From Pseudomonas sp. S06B 330 (GTDB lineage: Bacteria > Pseudomonadota > Gammaproteobacteria > Pseudomonadales > Pseudomonadaceae): DNA of 64,000 bases. Where the stretch lies: positions 2,166,501-2,230,500 of the forward strand of contig NZ_CP088149.1 of NCBI RefSeq assembly GCF_002845275.2, read 5' to 3'. The position numbers and the translations under genes were made by a program. Shown in pieces: positions 30,015-37,419 of the stretch; positions within the stretch are counted from its first letter, which is position 1, and every line of letters starts with the position of its first letter. The notes beneath the pieces were generated by a model. The model was given only the letters and a program-made list of their open reading frames with translations. It did not search any database and had not been told where the DNA came from.

Positions 30015-31676
30015 TCAAGCTATATCTAATGTGGTTTGTATCATTGGTGTTGTTGTTTCACTATCGACATATTCTGACGCCTCTTTCAACGCAGCCGTTA
30101 AAGCCAAGCCGATTGCTCTCGCAAGGTATGGAGGAACTGCATTACCAACTTGAGTATACCTTGGGCACTCTTTAGTTCGCTGGCTTCCACCTGTGGTGAA
30201 TTTTCCTCGGAAGTGGAACCAGTCAGGGAAAGACTGTATTCGAGCTGACTCACGTACAGTTAGGATTCTCGGCTCGCTATAGTGAAGGACGTCGTCTGGA
30301 AGCGTTGTGATTGTTGGTGCGGGACTGCTAGAACGCATCAGACAGATCCGATGCTTCTTCAGACCATATTTTTCTCGTTGCGCTGCATTCATCAATGACC
30401 CTTTTACACAGTCAGGATCGTTAATGATGTTCATGAAACGTTCACGAATTTCGGGTTTGTGCTTGGCGAGTCGAGCGCTATCTAGTACGGTACCGCTGCC
30501 AGCACGCATAAGTCGTTGGTAGGTGGTTCTAGCGTTGGCGTTAGCAATTTCTTGAAACCCATTGCGAGAATAAGGGTCCGTGCATGGACGAGTGCCCGCG
30601 TGCACTGTCTCAAGATCGGAAATAGCGTCCCATGAACTTACTTTTTCTGGCAGGTCGAATTCTTCCAATTGTTGGATTCTAGAGTTTTCTAGCAACTCGA
30701 ATGCCCGAGAAACTCCTCCCTTGAGGTTCAGCGCCAGATCTTTGCGTAATCCTATAACGATTAAGCGTGGTCGCTTTTGCGGTACGCCGAAGAGAGATGA
30801 GTCAACGATTTTTCCAAGAACTTGATAGCCGACTTTATTGAGGCTTTCTACAAGCTTGTCATAATAAGACTGGGGCTTTAATTGAATCCCAAGCGCTTTC
30901 CATGCTTTACCAGTATGAGCTACCTTCATGCCTGGTACGTTTTCCAAAACGAGCGCAGCCGGTTGAATCGCTTCAACCATTTCCACATATTTTTCGAAAA
31001 GCTTGTTCCGAGGATCAGACTCTACTCTCTTTCCAGCGAAGCTGAAGCCCTGGCAAGGTGGTCCCCCGGCTAAGATATGAACCTTTCCTTTCAGCGTGGA
31101 CAGGTCGGCAGGGTGTTGCTTAAGGATGTCATCAATACCCCAAGCTTTTTTTTCCAACCATGATGGCCAGGAAAATTGATTAACTGGTACTTCCCGGCCT
31201 TCAAGCAAGTTTGCTGATAGCGTCGAAAACGCCATTTTATCGCGTTCGACGGCGAAGACACCTCTGAGGCCCGCCATAGACAGGCCAAGTGATAGCCCTC
31301 CACAGCCTGCGAAGAGGTCCGCGAACTGTAGAGGTTGCCCATCACTGGGCAGTGGGCAAAAATCGGTAATTTTCATGTTCTCCTGCCCGGGTATGGCGGG
31401 GTTCGAGCTAGCGGACGTCTCGTGGGCGCAACCAAAGGATTGGCCAATAGCTGCGGCCGCATCGTGGGCCTCATCCATACTTAGGCTAAAAAGTTTACTT
31501 GACATCTCGTCGGGTTCGACCTTATTAGGGCGTAATGGCACAATAGTGTTAGAAAATGGATCTGCCTGCAAGCAACCCCCAGATACAGCATGATGAGAAT
31601 CCAAATTTATCCCTTTGATTCCTATGGGATTATTTTGCTGGTCGGGATGTTCTCTCCTGCCAACCGGTAGATGCAT
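30015..31676 (-). CDS. DNA (cytosine-5) methyltransferase
   Basis: Up to 553 residues. The C5 methyltransferase motifs are complete and in order: I FADLFAGCGG (118-127, AdoMet), IV GGPPCQGFS (204-212, catalytic Cys208), VI LENVPG (244-249), VIII QKRPRLIVIG, then a target-recognition region, IX RESARIQSFPDW and X QVGNAVPPYLA. The first 100 residues are not part of the domain. Starts at 31676 (AAGGGA upstream), 31505 and 31376 (AGGAG just upstream, giving MKITDFCPL) are all possible. It would methylate cytosine in an unknown site and mark host DNA. It lies upstream of the three-gene ATPase unit and of vsr on the same strand. A promoter with a LexA-like box precedes it. Confidence 0.92.
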   Translation of the reverse strand: MHLPVGRREHPDQQNNPIGIKGINLDSHHAVSGGCLQADPFSNTIVPLRPNKVEPDEMSSKLFSLSMDEAHDAAAAIGQSFGCAHETSASSNPAIPGQENMKITDFCPLPSDGQPLQFADLFAGCGGLSLGLSMAGLRGVFAVERDKMAFSTLSANLLEGREVPVNQFSWPSWLEKKAWGIDDILKQHPADLSTLKGKVHILAGGPPCQGFSFAGKRVESDPRNKLFEKYVEMVEAIQPAALVLENVPGMKVAHTGKAWKALGIQLKPQSYYDKLVESLNKVGYQVLGKIVDSSLFGVPQKRPRLIVIGLRKDLALNLKGGVSRAFELLENSRIQQLEEFDLPEKVSSWDAISDLETVHAGTRPCTDPYSRNGFQEIANANARTTYQRLMRAGSGTVLDSARLAKHKPEIRERFMNIINDPDCVKGSLMNAAQREKYGLKKHRICLMRSSSPAPTITTLPDDVLHYSEPRILTVRESARIQSFPDWFHFRGKFTTGGSQRTKECPRYTQVGNAVPPYLARAIGLALTAALKEASEYVDSETTTPMIQTTLDIA

Positions 31677-31833
31677 GACCGAGTCCCTTTAGGCCAGGGT
31701 GGTGAGGGAAACCTAAGACCGTTCCTTCAACCAGTGTAGAAATATGGGTCAATCCCTTGACAGCTAGCCGATTTATTGACTGTGTCGAGACAGCTTCGAC
31801 GCTGTGCAGGCGGATTCTGATGCAAAGTTTATA

Positions 31834-31865
31834 CTGTATTTATAAACAGCTTTCGATCTGGTCAA
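31834..31865 (-). promoter_or_regulatory. Promoter with LexA-like box upstream of the methyltransferase
   Basis: CTGTATTTATAAACAG at 31834-31849 fits the LexA pattern CTGT-N8-ACAG. On the minus strand it is preceded by TTGACC (31865-31860) and contains TATAAA, an acceptable -35/-10 pair at 15 bases or TAAATA at 17. Transcription would run toward the methyltransferase start about 160 bases away. This suggests control of the locus by DNA damage. Confidence 0.55.
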
Positions 31866-31901
31866 CGCTGCAGCCGTGAATTGTAACCGCGGTTTTCTCA
31901 A

Positions 31902-32228
31902 TCACTGGCGGTTAGTCAGCGATTTTCCCGTTCGCGGTGCTCGACCCAAGCGCGGATCTCTGCTGTCGATATTGATTCTCATTTGGCTCTTGGCTCCGAG
32001 CCGTTTCCGGATCAGTAGAACCGTAAGGTAGTAGTAATATCTGGTGTCTTTCGCCCGCATTTTCAGATGCTGAGTGAGAAACCAGAAAAAGTGCTTATAT
32101 TGCCACGTCCAAGGGTTTTCTCGATGCCAGCGCTGACGAACTGCCGCCTGCATGATCTTGGCTTGGCGGATGTGTCGTTGCTGTACCGATTTTGATCCGG
32201 TCAGCACACCACTTAAGAAAAGCTCCAT
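31902..32228 (-). CDS. Small basic protein of the integrative element
   Basis: 108 residues, strongly basic, rich in Arg, Lys, Trp and Tyr (WTWQYKHFFWFLTQHLKMR, then YYYYLTVLLIRKRLG). Not recognised. It starts 14 bases after the recombinase gene and is the last of a four-gene minus-strand unit. It probably binds nucleic acid, as such small proteins beside recombinase-domain genes often do. The C-terminal tail is low-complexity and basic. Confidence 0.55.
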   Translation of the reverse strand: MELFLSGVLTGSKSVQQRHIRQAKIMQAAVRQRWHRENPWTWQYKHFFWFLTQHLKMRAKDTRYYYYLTVLLIRKRLGAKSQMRINIDSRDPRLGRAPRTGKSLTNRQ

Positions 32229-32242
32229 GTCGAAAGGCTTGC

Positions 32243-33223
32243 TTATGATCTGCCTCCAAGGTACGCAGTCACTACATCGATTCGGCCGTGCCCTAGTTCA
32301 AGGCTTATTTGCTGGCGGGCAATTTGGTCAAGATTGCGATCGATGCGAGCCCCTTCGCCGCTATTGACCGGGGCGGTATGCCCCGTGAGTTGTTTGTAGC
32401 GCTCGCATGCGTAGGCTGCTCGTAGGTCATGGAATCCCTTCAATCCATGCTTTTTAAGCATGTGACGGGACGAGCGCACGGTCTGCTGCAAGAACGCAGC
32501 GTAGGTTTCCGCCCGGGTTAGGAGATTGCGGCTTCCATCCGGCGAGGCTTTTTGGGCAAGGGAAAGCGCCGCTTTCACCTTTTCATTTACCGCGATCCAG
32601 CGCGGTGCAGATGCGCCTGATCGGCCGCCTTTGGTGCCTTCCTGGATATTGATACGACCCAAGTGCTTGGCCTTGTGTTGCAAGCGCGGCAGGTCCGCCA
32701 GGATCGCTTCGCGCAGGCGCATACCGGTTGCTCGGCTCAACATGACAATCGCTGCCACTCGCTCGTACTGTTGTTCGAGCAATATCTGCACTACTCGCTG
32801 CACCTGTTCATGCTCTTGGCCATCTGGAGCTCGGAAGCGTACGTTGGAGCGCTGCAGCCCCAACGCCAGGCTCGGGCTGATAACTCTCACGTTCTGATCA
32901 CCGCGCAGCGCTGCGAGGGTTCGGTTAACGCTACTCAGGCGGTTTTGCGCGGTGGCGATACACAGTGCGCCATTCTGGATCTCTCGGCGAAGATAAGCGG
33001 CATAGTCATTTAGCGTCTGCCGATCGATCTGACGCGCATCGTTGTAACCGGGGCCGTCCTGTGACCGGCACCAGCGCACGAAGGCTTGCCAGCGATCGCT
33101 GTGTGCTTTCACGGTGGCGAAGTGGGCGCCTGCGAACATATCCTCGAGTGCCTGCCGCCCGGCATAGCTCAGTTGGCGACCATAGCCAAAGTTGCGACCG
33201 TCACGCCGACCGACCAGCACCAT
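32243..33223 (-). CDS. Tyrosine recombinase (integrase-domain protein)
   Basis: 326 residues from the ATG at 33223 (GGTGA upstream). The longer open frame overlaps the previous gene out of frame and has no family sequence. An N-terminal SAM-like core-binding domain (about 30-110) is followed by the catalytic domain with Arg in SRATGMRLREA, the HDLR box in GFHDLRAAYACERY, a late His in LELGHGRIDVV and Tyr in TAYLGG. It starts 23 bases inside the end of the 119-residue gene. This type accompanies DUF3987 genes in Pseudomonas integrative elements and is not the usual tRNA-targeting integrase; its role may be resolution or a second integration activity. Confidence 0.82.
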   Translation of the reverse strand: MVLVGRRDGRNFGYGRQLSYAGRQALEDMFAGAHFATVKAHSDRWQAFVRWCRSQDGPGYNDARQIDRQTLNDYAAYLRREIQNGALCIATAQNRLSSVNRTLAALRGDQNVRVISPSLALGLQRSNVRFRAPDGQEHEQVQRVVQILLEQQYERVAAIVMLSRATGMRLREAILADLPRLQHKAKHLGRINIQEGTKGGRSGASAPRWIAVNEKVKAALSLAQKASPDGSRNLLTRAETYAAFLQQTVRSSRHMLKKHGLKGFHDLRAAYACERYKQLTGHTAPVNSGEGARIDRNLDQIARQQISLELGHGRIDVVTAYLGGRS

Positions 33224-33560
33224 TGTCTTCACCTTGATCGTTGGTTTGTAGGTGCAGCAGCAGGGCTTTCCAGTGGGCGCTGATGCTGTCCAATTGTCCC
33301 AAGTGTGCTGGGCGGATAAGAAGGGCATTTTCGCTGTGTTGCAGCAAAGCCCCTTCTCCTTGCAATTGCTCGATGAGGCGAGCGAGGTCGATTGACTCAG
33401 ATGTTGGAGCGGCGACAGCGGCGACACTGGCGACAACCCCCGCCGCATCTGGATTGGCACGTGGCGACAAAGTGGTGGCTGTGGCGGCGACACACCTTAA
33501 CTCGGTCGGCGAGCGATGTTGCGCTTGATAGCGGCGCACGGCGTCATTGAGTCGGAACAT
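33201..33560 (-). CDS. Small protein of the integrative element
   Basis: 119 residues from the ATG at 33560, which lies 17 bases inside the end of the DUF3987 gene, giving an overlapping chain of genes. N-terminal MFRLNDAVRRYQAQHRSPTE, an Ala/Val/Thr-rich low-complexity middle and a helical C-terminal half (LARLIEQLQGEGALLQHSEN). No family recognised. The middle is encoded by imperfect GGCGACA-type repeats, similar in wording to the noncoding region beside the integrase at 35.8 kb. Confidence 0.6.
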   Translation of the reverse strand: MFRLNDAVRRYQAQHRSPTELRCVAATATTLSPRANPDAAGVVASVAAVAAPTSESIDLARLIEQLQGEGALLQHSENALLIRPAHLGQLDSISAHWKALLLHLQTNDQGEDNGAGRSA

Positions 33561-34926
33561 GGCGCACCTCGAATATATCCCCATCATTGTCCAGCCAGTT
33601 ATGGGTAACCAGCTGCAGCAATAACTCGAAGGTGTGCCGCGTACTTTTACGGGCAAACCGAGGGCCGTTTCGCGTGAGATCGCGCAGGCGAAACGGTGGC
33701 CAGTTCTTCTTTATCAACCAGCGCAGCAGGCAATCAGCCTCTGCGCGAAGCTTATTCAGTGGTTCCTGTTCAGTCAGGCGTTGGTTTTCGGCCAGGTAGT
33801 AATCCATCAGCGTGGAGGCGCGCTGAATGTGCATGTCTTCCAATACAGTCGACTCCTCAACCACCGCCATCACACCAGCCATGCGTAGTACGTTCGCGGC
33901 GGCTTTGCTCGCTGCAGCTTGCACGTTGACCAGCTCGCCGAATTCCCCAGACTCGCATTCAATGGTGTCGTGAATGGCAATCCATGCTTCACGGGCGCGT
34001 GGGCTCAACTCTATGACCGCAGGTGTGAGGCCACCATCTGTATGCCGTGACCAAGGCTTCTGCATCAGCGCGGCGATGCGCTGCTGGTACAGGTGCACCT
34101 TTGGATCTCGGGTCAGGTCGATGGCTTTGTACAGCCGTTGTCCGACCAGACGCTCGGGCCAACTGATCAGGCAGCGCCCCAGGATGCCCTGGTCTTTGAT
34201 ATCTGCGTCCTGAAGCCGGGGTTGCAGCATCAAGTGCATGCTGAGACGGCGGTCATAGGCACGCAGACTTTCCCCTGCCATCGCGCGCGACCGATCAATC
34301 GGGCTGCCGTCCCACAGCGTCGACAAGTGAGTGATCGCCTTGATCATGTTGTTCTTGCTCATGGTGCTGCCGCCTAAAAACTGGCCGCCTTCATCGCTGA
34401 ACAGACCCATGCTGGGCAAGCCGTGGCACAGGCTTTTGACCAGGCCCTCAATGGTCGGCTCAGCACTGAGGAGTCTCGGTTGGACGGGTTCAGGTTGGGC
34501 GTCCAGCGCTAGCTGTGCTGACTTTTTCGAGGTCGGTGACTTCGCGGTGAGGCTCATTGAAGCTCGGTGCGCCTTGAGCTGTTCGCCATAGGCGATCCAC
34601 TGCTGTCTTTCCCAGTCGCGTACGGCCTGCAGCGCAATATGGTCCACCGCGCTCTTGCGATCACCCGAGCAAGCCACCGTCAGCAAGTACAGCGGCAACG
34701 GATAAATTCGGCCGTCGAGGTGAACATTGGCGTGCGCCTGGCTCGCCAAAGCTGTCGTGGCTAGAACAGATTGCGCGGCCATGGCGCAGGGCACGCCGAT
34801 CACATCGGCCATGCGTTCCACGGCAGACCCCAATAGATCGCCCAGCGCCGCGACCGGGTAGGGTAGGGGCGTAACCTGCTGTTCCAACAAGGGGCGTGGT
34901 GGCCCTTGTACTTCGCGCAGTTGCAT
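33544..34926 (-). CDS. DUF3987 (YfjI-type) primase/helicase-like protein
   Basis: 460 residues. A P-loop-like segment TVACSGDRKSAVD (about 83-95) stands after strand YPLPLYLLT, and a Walker B-like GLFSDEGGQFLGG follows (about 175). Both are typical of the DUF3987/YfjI family found in P4-like and other integrative elements. The C-terminal quarter looks like a winged helix (RLRDLTRNGPRFARKST). Function is thought to be replication-related, though unproven. It opens the four-gene unit that continues with two small genes and the second recombinase. Confidence 0.82.
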   Translation of the reverse strand: MQLREVQGPPRPLLEQQVTPLPYPVAALGDLLGSAVERMADVIGVPCAMAAQSVLATTALASQAHANVHLDGRIYPLPLYLLTVACSGDRKSAVDHIALQAVRDWERQQWIAYGEQLKAHRASMSLTAKSPTSKKSAQLALDAQPEPVQPRLLSAEPTIEGLVKSLCHGLPSMGLFSDEGGQFLGGSTMSKNNMIKAITHLSTLWDGSPIDRSRAMAGESLRAYDRRLSMHLMLQPRLQDADIKDQGILGRCLISWPERLVGQRLYKAIDLTRDPKVHLYQQRIAALMQKPWSRHTDGGLTPAVIELSPRAREAWIAIHDTIECESGEFGELVNVQAAASKAAANVLRMAGVMAVVEESTVLEDMHIQRASTLMDYYLAENQRLTEQEPLNKLRAEADCLLRWLIKKNWPPFRLRDLTRNGPRFARKSTRHTFELLLQLVTHNWLDNDGDIFEVRHVPTQ

Positions 34927-35344
34927 AGCCTTCCTCCATAAATTACCGATCTCTCCCTCACGTCATCCCGCCAAGAATGCTGAGTGTTATCAGGGATCAA
35001 GGCCCCTGCGACCTGTGAGGGTGTCCACTGACGCGGGACTGGCGGCTCCTTACTACCAGGAGCAAGGGCATCTCATGATCTGGCCTCCTGAGCACCGTTG
35101 CCGGTGGGCGGGTGGAGGCTGCATTGGCTGACGAGACCAGTGCCGCGAGATCCTGAGCCAGGTGCAAGCAGCACTGCGATGACCGGGACATGCCTGACTG
35201 TCAGTCAGGTGCAGTCCATTCCCTGGGCTGCGGCACCATCATCTACAGCGCTGTTGCTGGTGACATCGGCGTTTGTCACGCCGATTGTCACGCGGGGAAT
35301 TGCCGCAAAGCCCTGTGCGATCAGGGCTGCAGCAGTGGTAGGAG

Positions 35345-35377
35345 CGCCCGTCTCTTTTCTGGAAAAAGAGACGGGCG
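35345..35377. repeat. Perfect 14-bp hairpin
   Basis: CGCCCGTCTCTTTT at 35345-35358 pairs with its complement at 35364-35377 around a 5-base loop. There is no T-run beyond the stem, so it is probably not a simple terminator. Confidence 0.7.
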
Positions 35378-35736
35378 AACGGTTGGCGCAATACGTTGGC
35401 CGAGCAGGTTCATTGCTGCAGGGCTAAAGGGTTAGTGGGCAGCCGCACTAGGCGGATTGTTTAGAGGGCGTCCATCATTCTGGCGAATGACCGTGCGAGC
35501 CTCCGGGCGCGAATCGCACTTTGGGATGAACCACCGGATTAGCGGCATGACCTTGAAGGCTCTGGTCATCTGGGGTGCTGCCTAAGGCAGCGCTTTGAAT
35601 CTTCGTTCTATCGGTCACCGCGGCACGGGTCAATTGTTGACGGGCACATGGAAATGCGCCAGATTCCACCTCTGGCGTGCCTTGGAAGTCGGTGGGTGTC
35701 AGTGGCAGAGTGGCCGTTTGTCGCTTTTCTAGTGTT

Positions 35737-35781
35737 AGCCCGTGAGCATGGGGATGCGAAGCCTCCCCATGCTCACGGGCT
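35737..35781. repeat. Perfect 18-bp hairpin
   Basis: An 18-base arm (35737-35754, AGCCCGTGAGCATGGGGA) pairs exactly with 35764-35781 around a 9-base loop. It lies 110 bases beyond the stop codon of the integrase gene. Candidates are a terminator without T-run, a folded single-strand recombination or transfer site, or a small mobile repeat. Confidence 0.75.
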
Positions 35782-35892
35782 TAGCCGGAGAAGCCAAAAT
35801 CGAGGCGAGTTGGCGACTGTCGCCATCCGCTCAGACGGCAAGGATGTAGATGGCACGCGGTCTGTCGCCAGTGTCGCCGTTGTAGCCGCGCC

Positions 35893-37149
35893 CTATCGGA
35901 TGGGTATTACGTTCCGATCCCTAGCCACATTCATCGCGCTGGCCGATAGATTACCCGTCGACGCCTTCAGAATGTACTCGCTCCACCAAGCCATCATCGG
36001 CCGCCGTCGCTCGATGTAGTCGGCTCGGTTGTAGGCACTGCGCACCTCATCCTTGTCGACGTGCGCCAGCGCCACTTCGATGAGCTCCGGGTCCCACCCA
36101 TGTTCATTCAATATGGTGCTGGCCATCGAGCGCATGCCGTGGCTGACCAAGCGGTCCTGGAAGCCCATGCGTTTCAACGCCATGTTGGCGGTCTGGCTAT
36201 TGGCGTGAGTACGAGGGTTTCGGTCTGCCGGGAAGACGTATTCCCGATGACCACTGTGAGACTTCAGTATCTCCAGCAATGACATGGCTTGATCGCTCAA
36301 CGGGATGCTGTGTGGGCGGCGCTTCTTCATCCGCTCCGGTGGGATAGTCCAGACTCGCCTTTCAAAGTCGATGTCTACCCAGCGAGTAGTTGCCGCCTCG
36401 GCGGGGCGAGTCATCGTGTGCAACTGCCACTCGATCAGGCAGCGGGTCGTGCGCTTGATACTGGCATTCGCTATTTCCAGCATGAGCTCAGGAAGCTCCT
36501 CGGGTGGTAGCGCCGCCATATTTTCTTTCTTCGGTTTCTTGAATACCGCCCGAATCCCGCTGAGCGGGTTCGCGAAAATCATTCCCGAATTGACCCCGTA
36601 GGTCATGATCTCGTTGAGGCGCTGGCTAAGCCGCTTCACCGTTTCCAAGCGGCCTTTGGCTTCGATAGGACGAAGGATCTTTATCACCATCGGTGCGCTG
36701 ACTTCCGAGATCGGAGTCGATTTCATGCTTGGGAACACGTGCAGCGTGAGTGAGCGCCAGATGTCCTCGGCATAGGCCGGCGTGACCGAGTCCTGTTTCA
36801 GCTCGAACCAGGCGGTAGCTACTTTCTCGAACGTATGTTCCGTCTCGGCTAGCTTGGCCTGCGCGAGATCATTGCGCTGAGCTTTTGGGTCGATCCCCTG
36901 CGCAAGTACTTCCCTAGCCTCAACCGCTTTTCGCCGAGCTTGCGCCAGAGAGACCTCAGGGTAGGAGCCGAGCGCCATGTTGATTCTATTTTTAGTGACC
37001 GGATGCCTGTAGTTGAAATTCCACTGCATCGAGCGGTTGACCCGGACTCGGAGCTGGAGGCCGTCGCCATCCGTGAGGACGTAGTCCTTGTCTTTGGGCT
37101 TGACCGCCTTGAGCTGGCGGTCGGAGAGGCGAGCTGTTTGAGCGCACAT
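35893..37149 (-). CDS. P4-type tyrosine integrase
   Basis: 418 residues from the ATG at 37149 (GGAG 7 bases upstream). An N-terminal arm-binding DUF4102 domain (LSDRQLKAVKPKDKDYVLTD ... MALGSYPEVSLAQARRKA) is followed by the core-binding domain and the catalytic domain. That domain has Arg in TMTRPAEAATTRW, HGMR in SHGMRSMASTIL, His in ALAHVD and Tyr in YNRADYIERRR. It is complete, so it may be active. It lies beside a 34-base copy of a tmRNA-like 3' end (37337-37370), which fits an integrase of the kind that targets tRNA or ssrA 3' ends. Confidence 0.92.
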   Translation of the reverse strand: MCAQTARLSDRQLKAVKPKDKDYVLTDGDGLQLRVRVNRSMQWNFNYRHPVTKNRINMALGSYPEVSLAQARRKAVEAREVLAQGIDPKAQRNDLAQAKLAETEHTFEKVATAWFELKQDSVTPAYAEDIWRSLTLHVFPSMKSTPISEVSAPMVIKILRPIEAKGRLETVKRLSQRLNEIMTYGVNSGMIFANPLSGIRAVFKKPKKENMAALPPEELPELMLEIANASIKRTTRCLIEWQLHTMTRPAEAATTRWVDIDFERRVWTIPPERMKKRRPHSIPLSDQAMSLLEILKSHSGHREYVFPADRNPRTHANSQTANMALKRMGFQDRLVSHGMRSMASTILNEHGWDPELIEVALAHVDKDEVRSAYNRADYIERRRPMMAWWSEYILKASTGNLSASAMNVARDRNVIPIR

Positions 37150-37303
37150 GGGAGAGCTCCATGACACCTTTTGGTATTCCCGAGATTAGCCCCAGGTAGG
37201 CTGGAATACCACCGGGAATACCGGGGAGGCTGGAACTCAAAAAACCGTTGTGGCCCTCAAAAGAGCAGTAAACCCTTGATTTAACTGGCTTCCAGGCACA
37301 AAA

Positions 37304-37325
37304 AAAGACGTCCGTGGACGTCTTT
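37304..37325 (-). terminator. Rho-independent terminator beside the att copy
   Basis: AAAGACGTCC / GGACGTCTTT stem with a run of T on the minus strand. It stands 11 bases beyond the CCA end of the tmRNA-like fragment, exactly where an ssrA terminator would be, so the pair was probably carried or left behind together. Confidence 0.75.
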
Positions 37326-37336
37326 GATTGATCATT

Positions 37337-37370
37337 TGGTGGAGCCGAGGGGATTTGAACCCCCGTCTCG
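37337..37370 (-). other. Attachment-site copy: tmRNA/tRNA 3' end
   Basis: On the minus strand this reads GACGGGGGTTCAAATCCCCT then CGGCTCCACCA: a T-arm, half acceptor stem and CCA as in Pseudomonas tmRNA (ssrA). Upstream of it the sequence is not tmRNA, so this is only a 3' fragment, as left by integration into the gene. No intact partner gene is visible in the window. Confidence 0.7.
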
Positions 37371-37419
37371 CCTTTGTTCAGTATTTCGGGGTCTACAAAC
37401 AACTCTTTTCGCACAGGGA

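Larger units (their letters stand above)
34927..35892. other. 966-base noncoding region with strong inverted repeats
   Basis: No convincing gene: frames on both strands lack start signals and family sequence, and the small AlpA-type excision regulator usual at this place was not found. Holds two long perfect hairpins (separate entries) and several short GGCGAC/GTCGCC palindromes around 35800-35880. Probably carries promoters and control or attachment sequences of the element. Confidence 0.6.

Noticed and set aside
20162..31676. Classical Dnd, BREX or DISARM system
   Set aside because: No cysteine desulfurase, DndB-E, PglZ, BrxC or DrmA/B-like motifs seen in any frame of the region.
20752..31676. 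Mza-type (MutL/Z1/AIPR) locus with Dcm and Vsr
   Set aside because: Shares only Dcm and Vsr; no GHKL, Z1 or AIPR-like protein is present.
31778..31792. Second LexA-like motif CTGTGTCGAGACAG
   Set aside because: Spacing between CTGT and ACAG is 6, not 8, bases.
19444..37370. One single island bounded by tRNA-Pro and the integrase
   Set aside because: The fragment beside the integrase is tmRNA-like, not a copy of the tRNA-Pro 3' end, so the two ends do not match.
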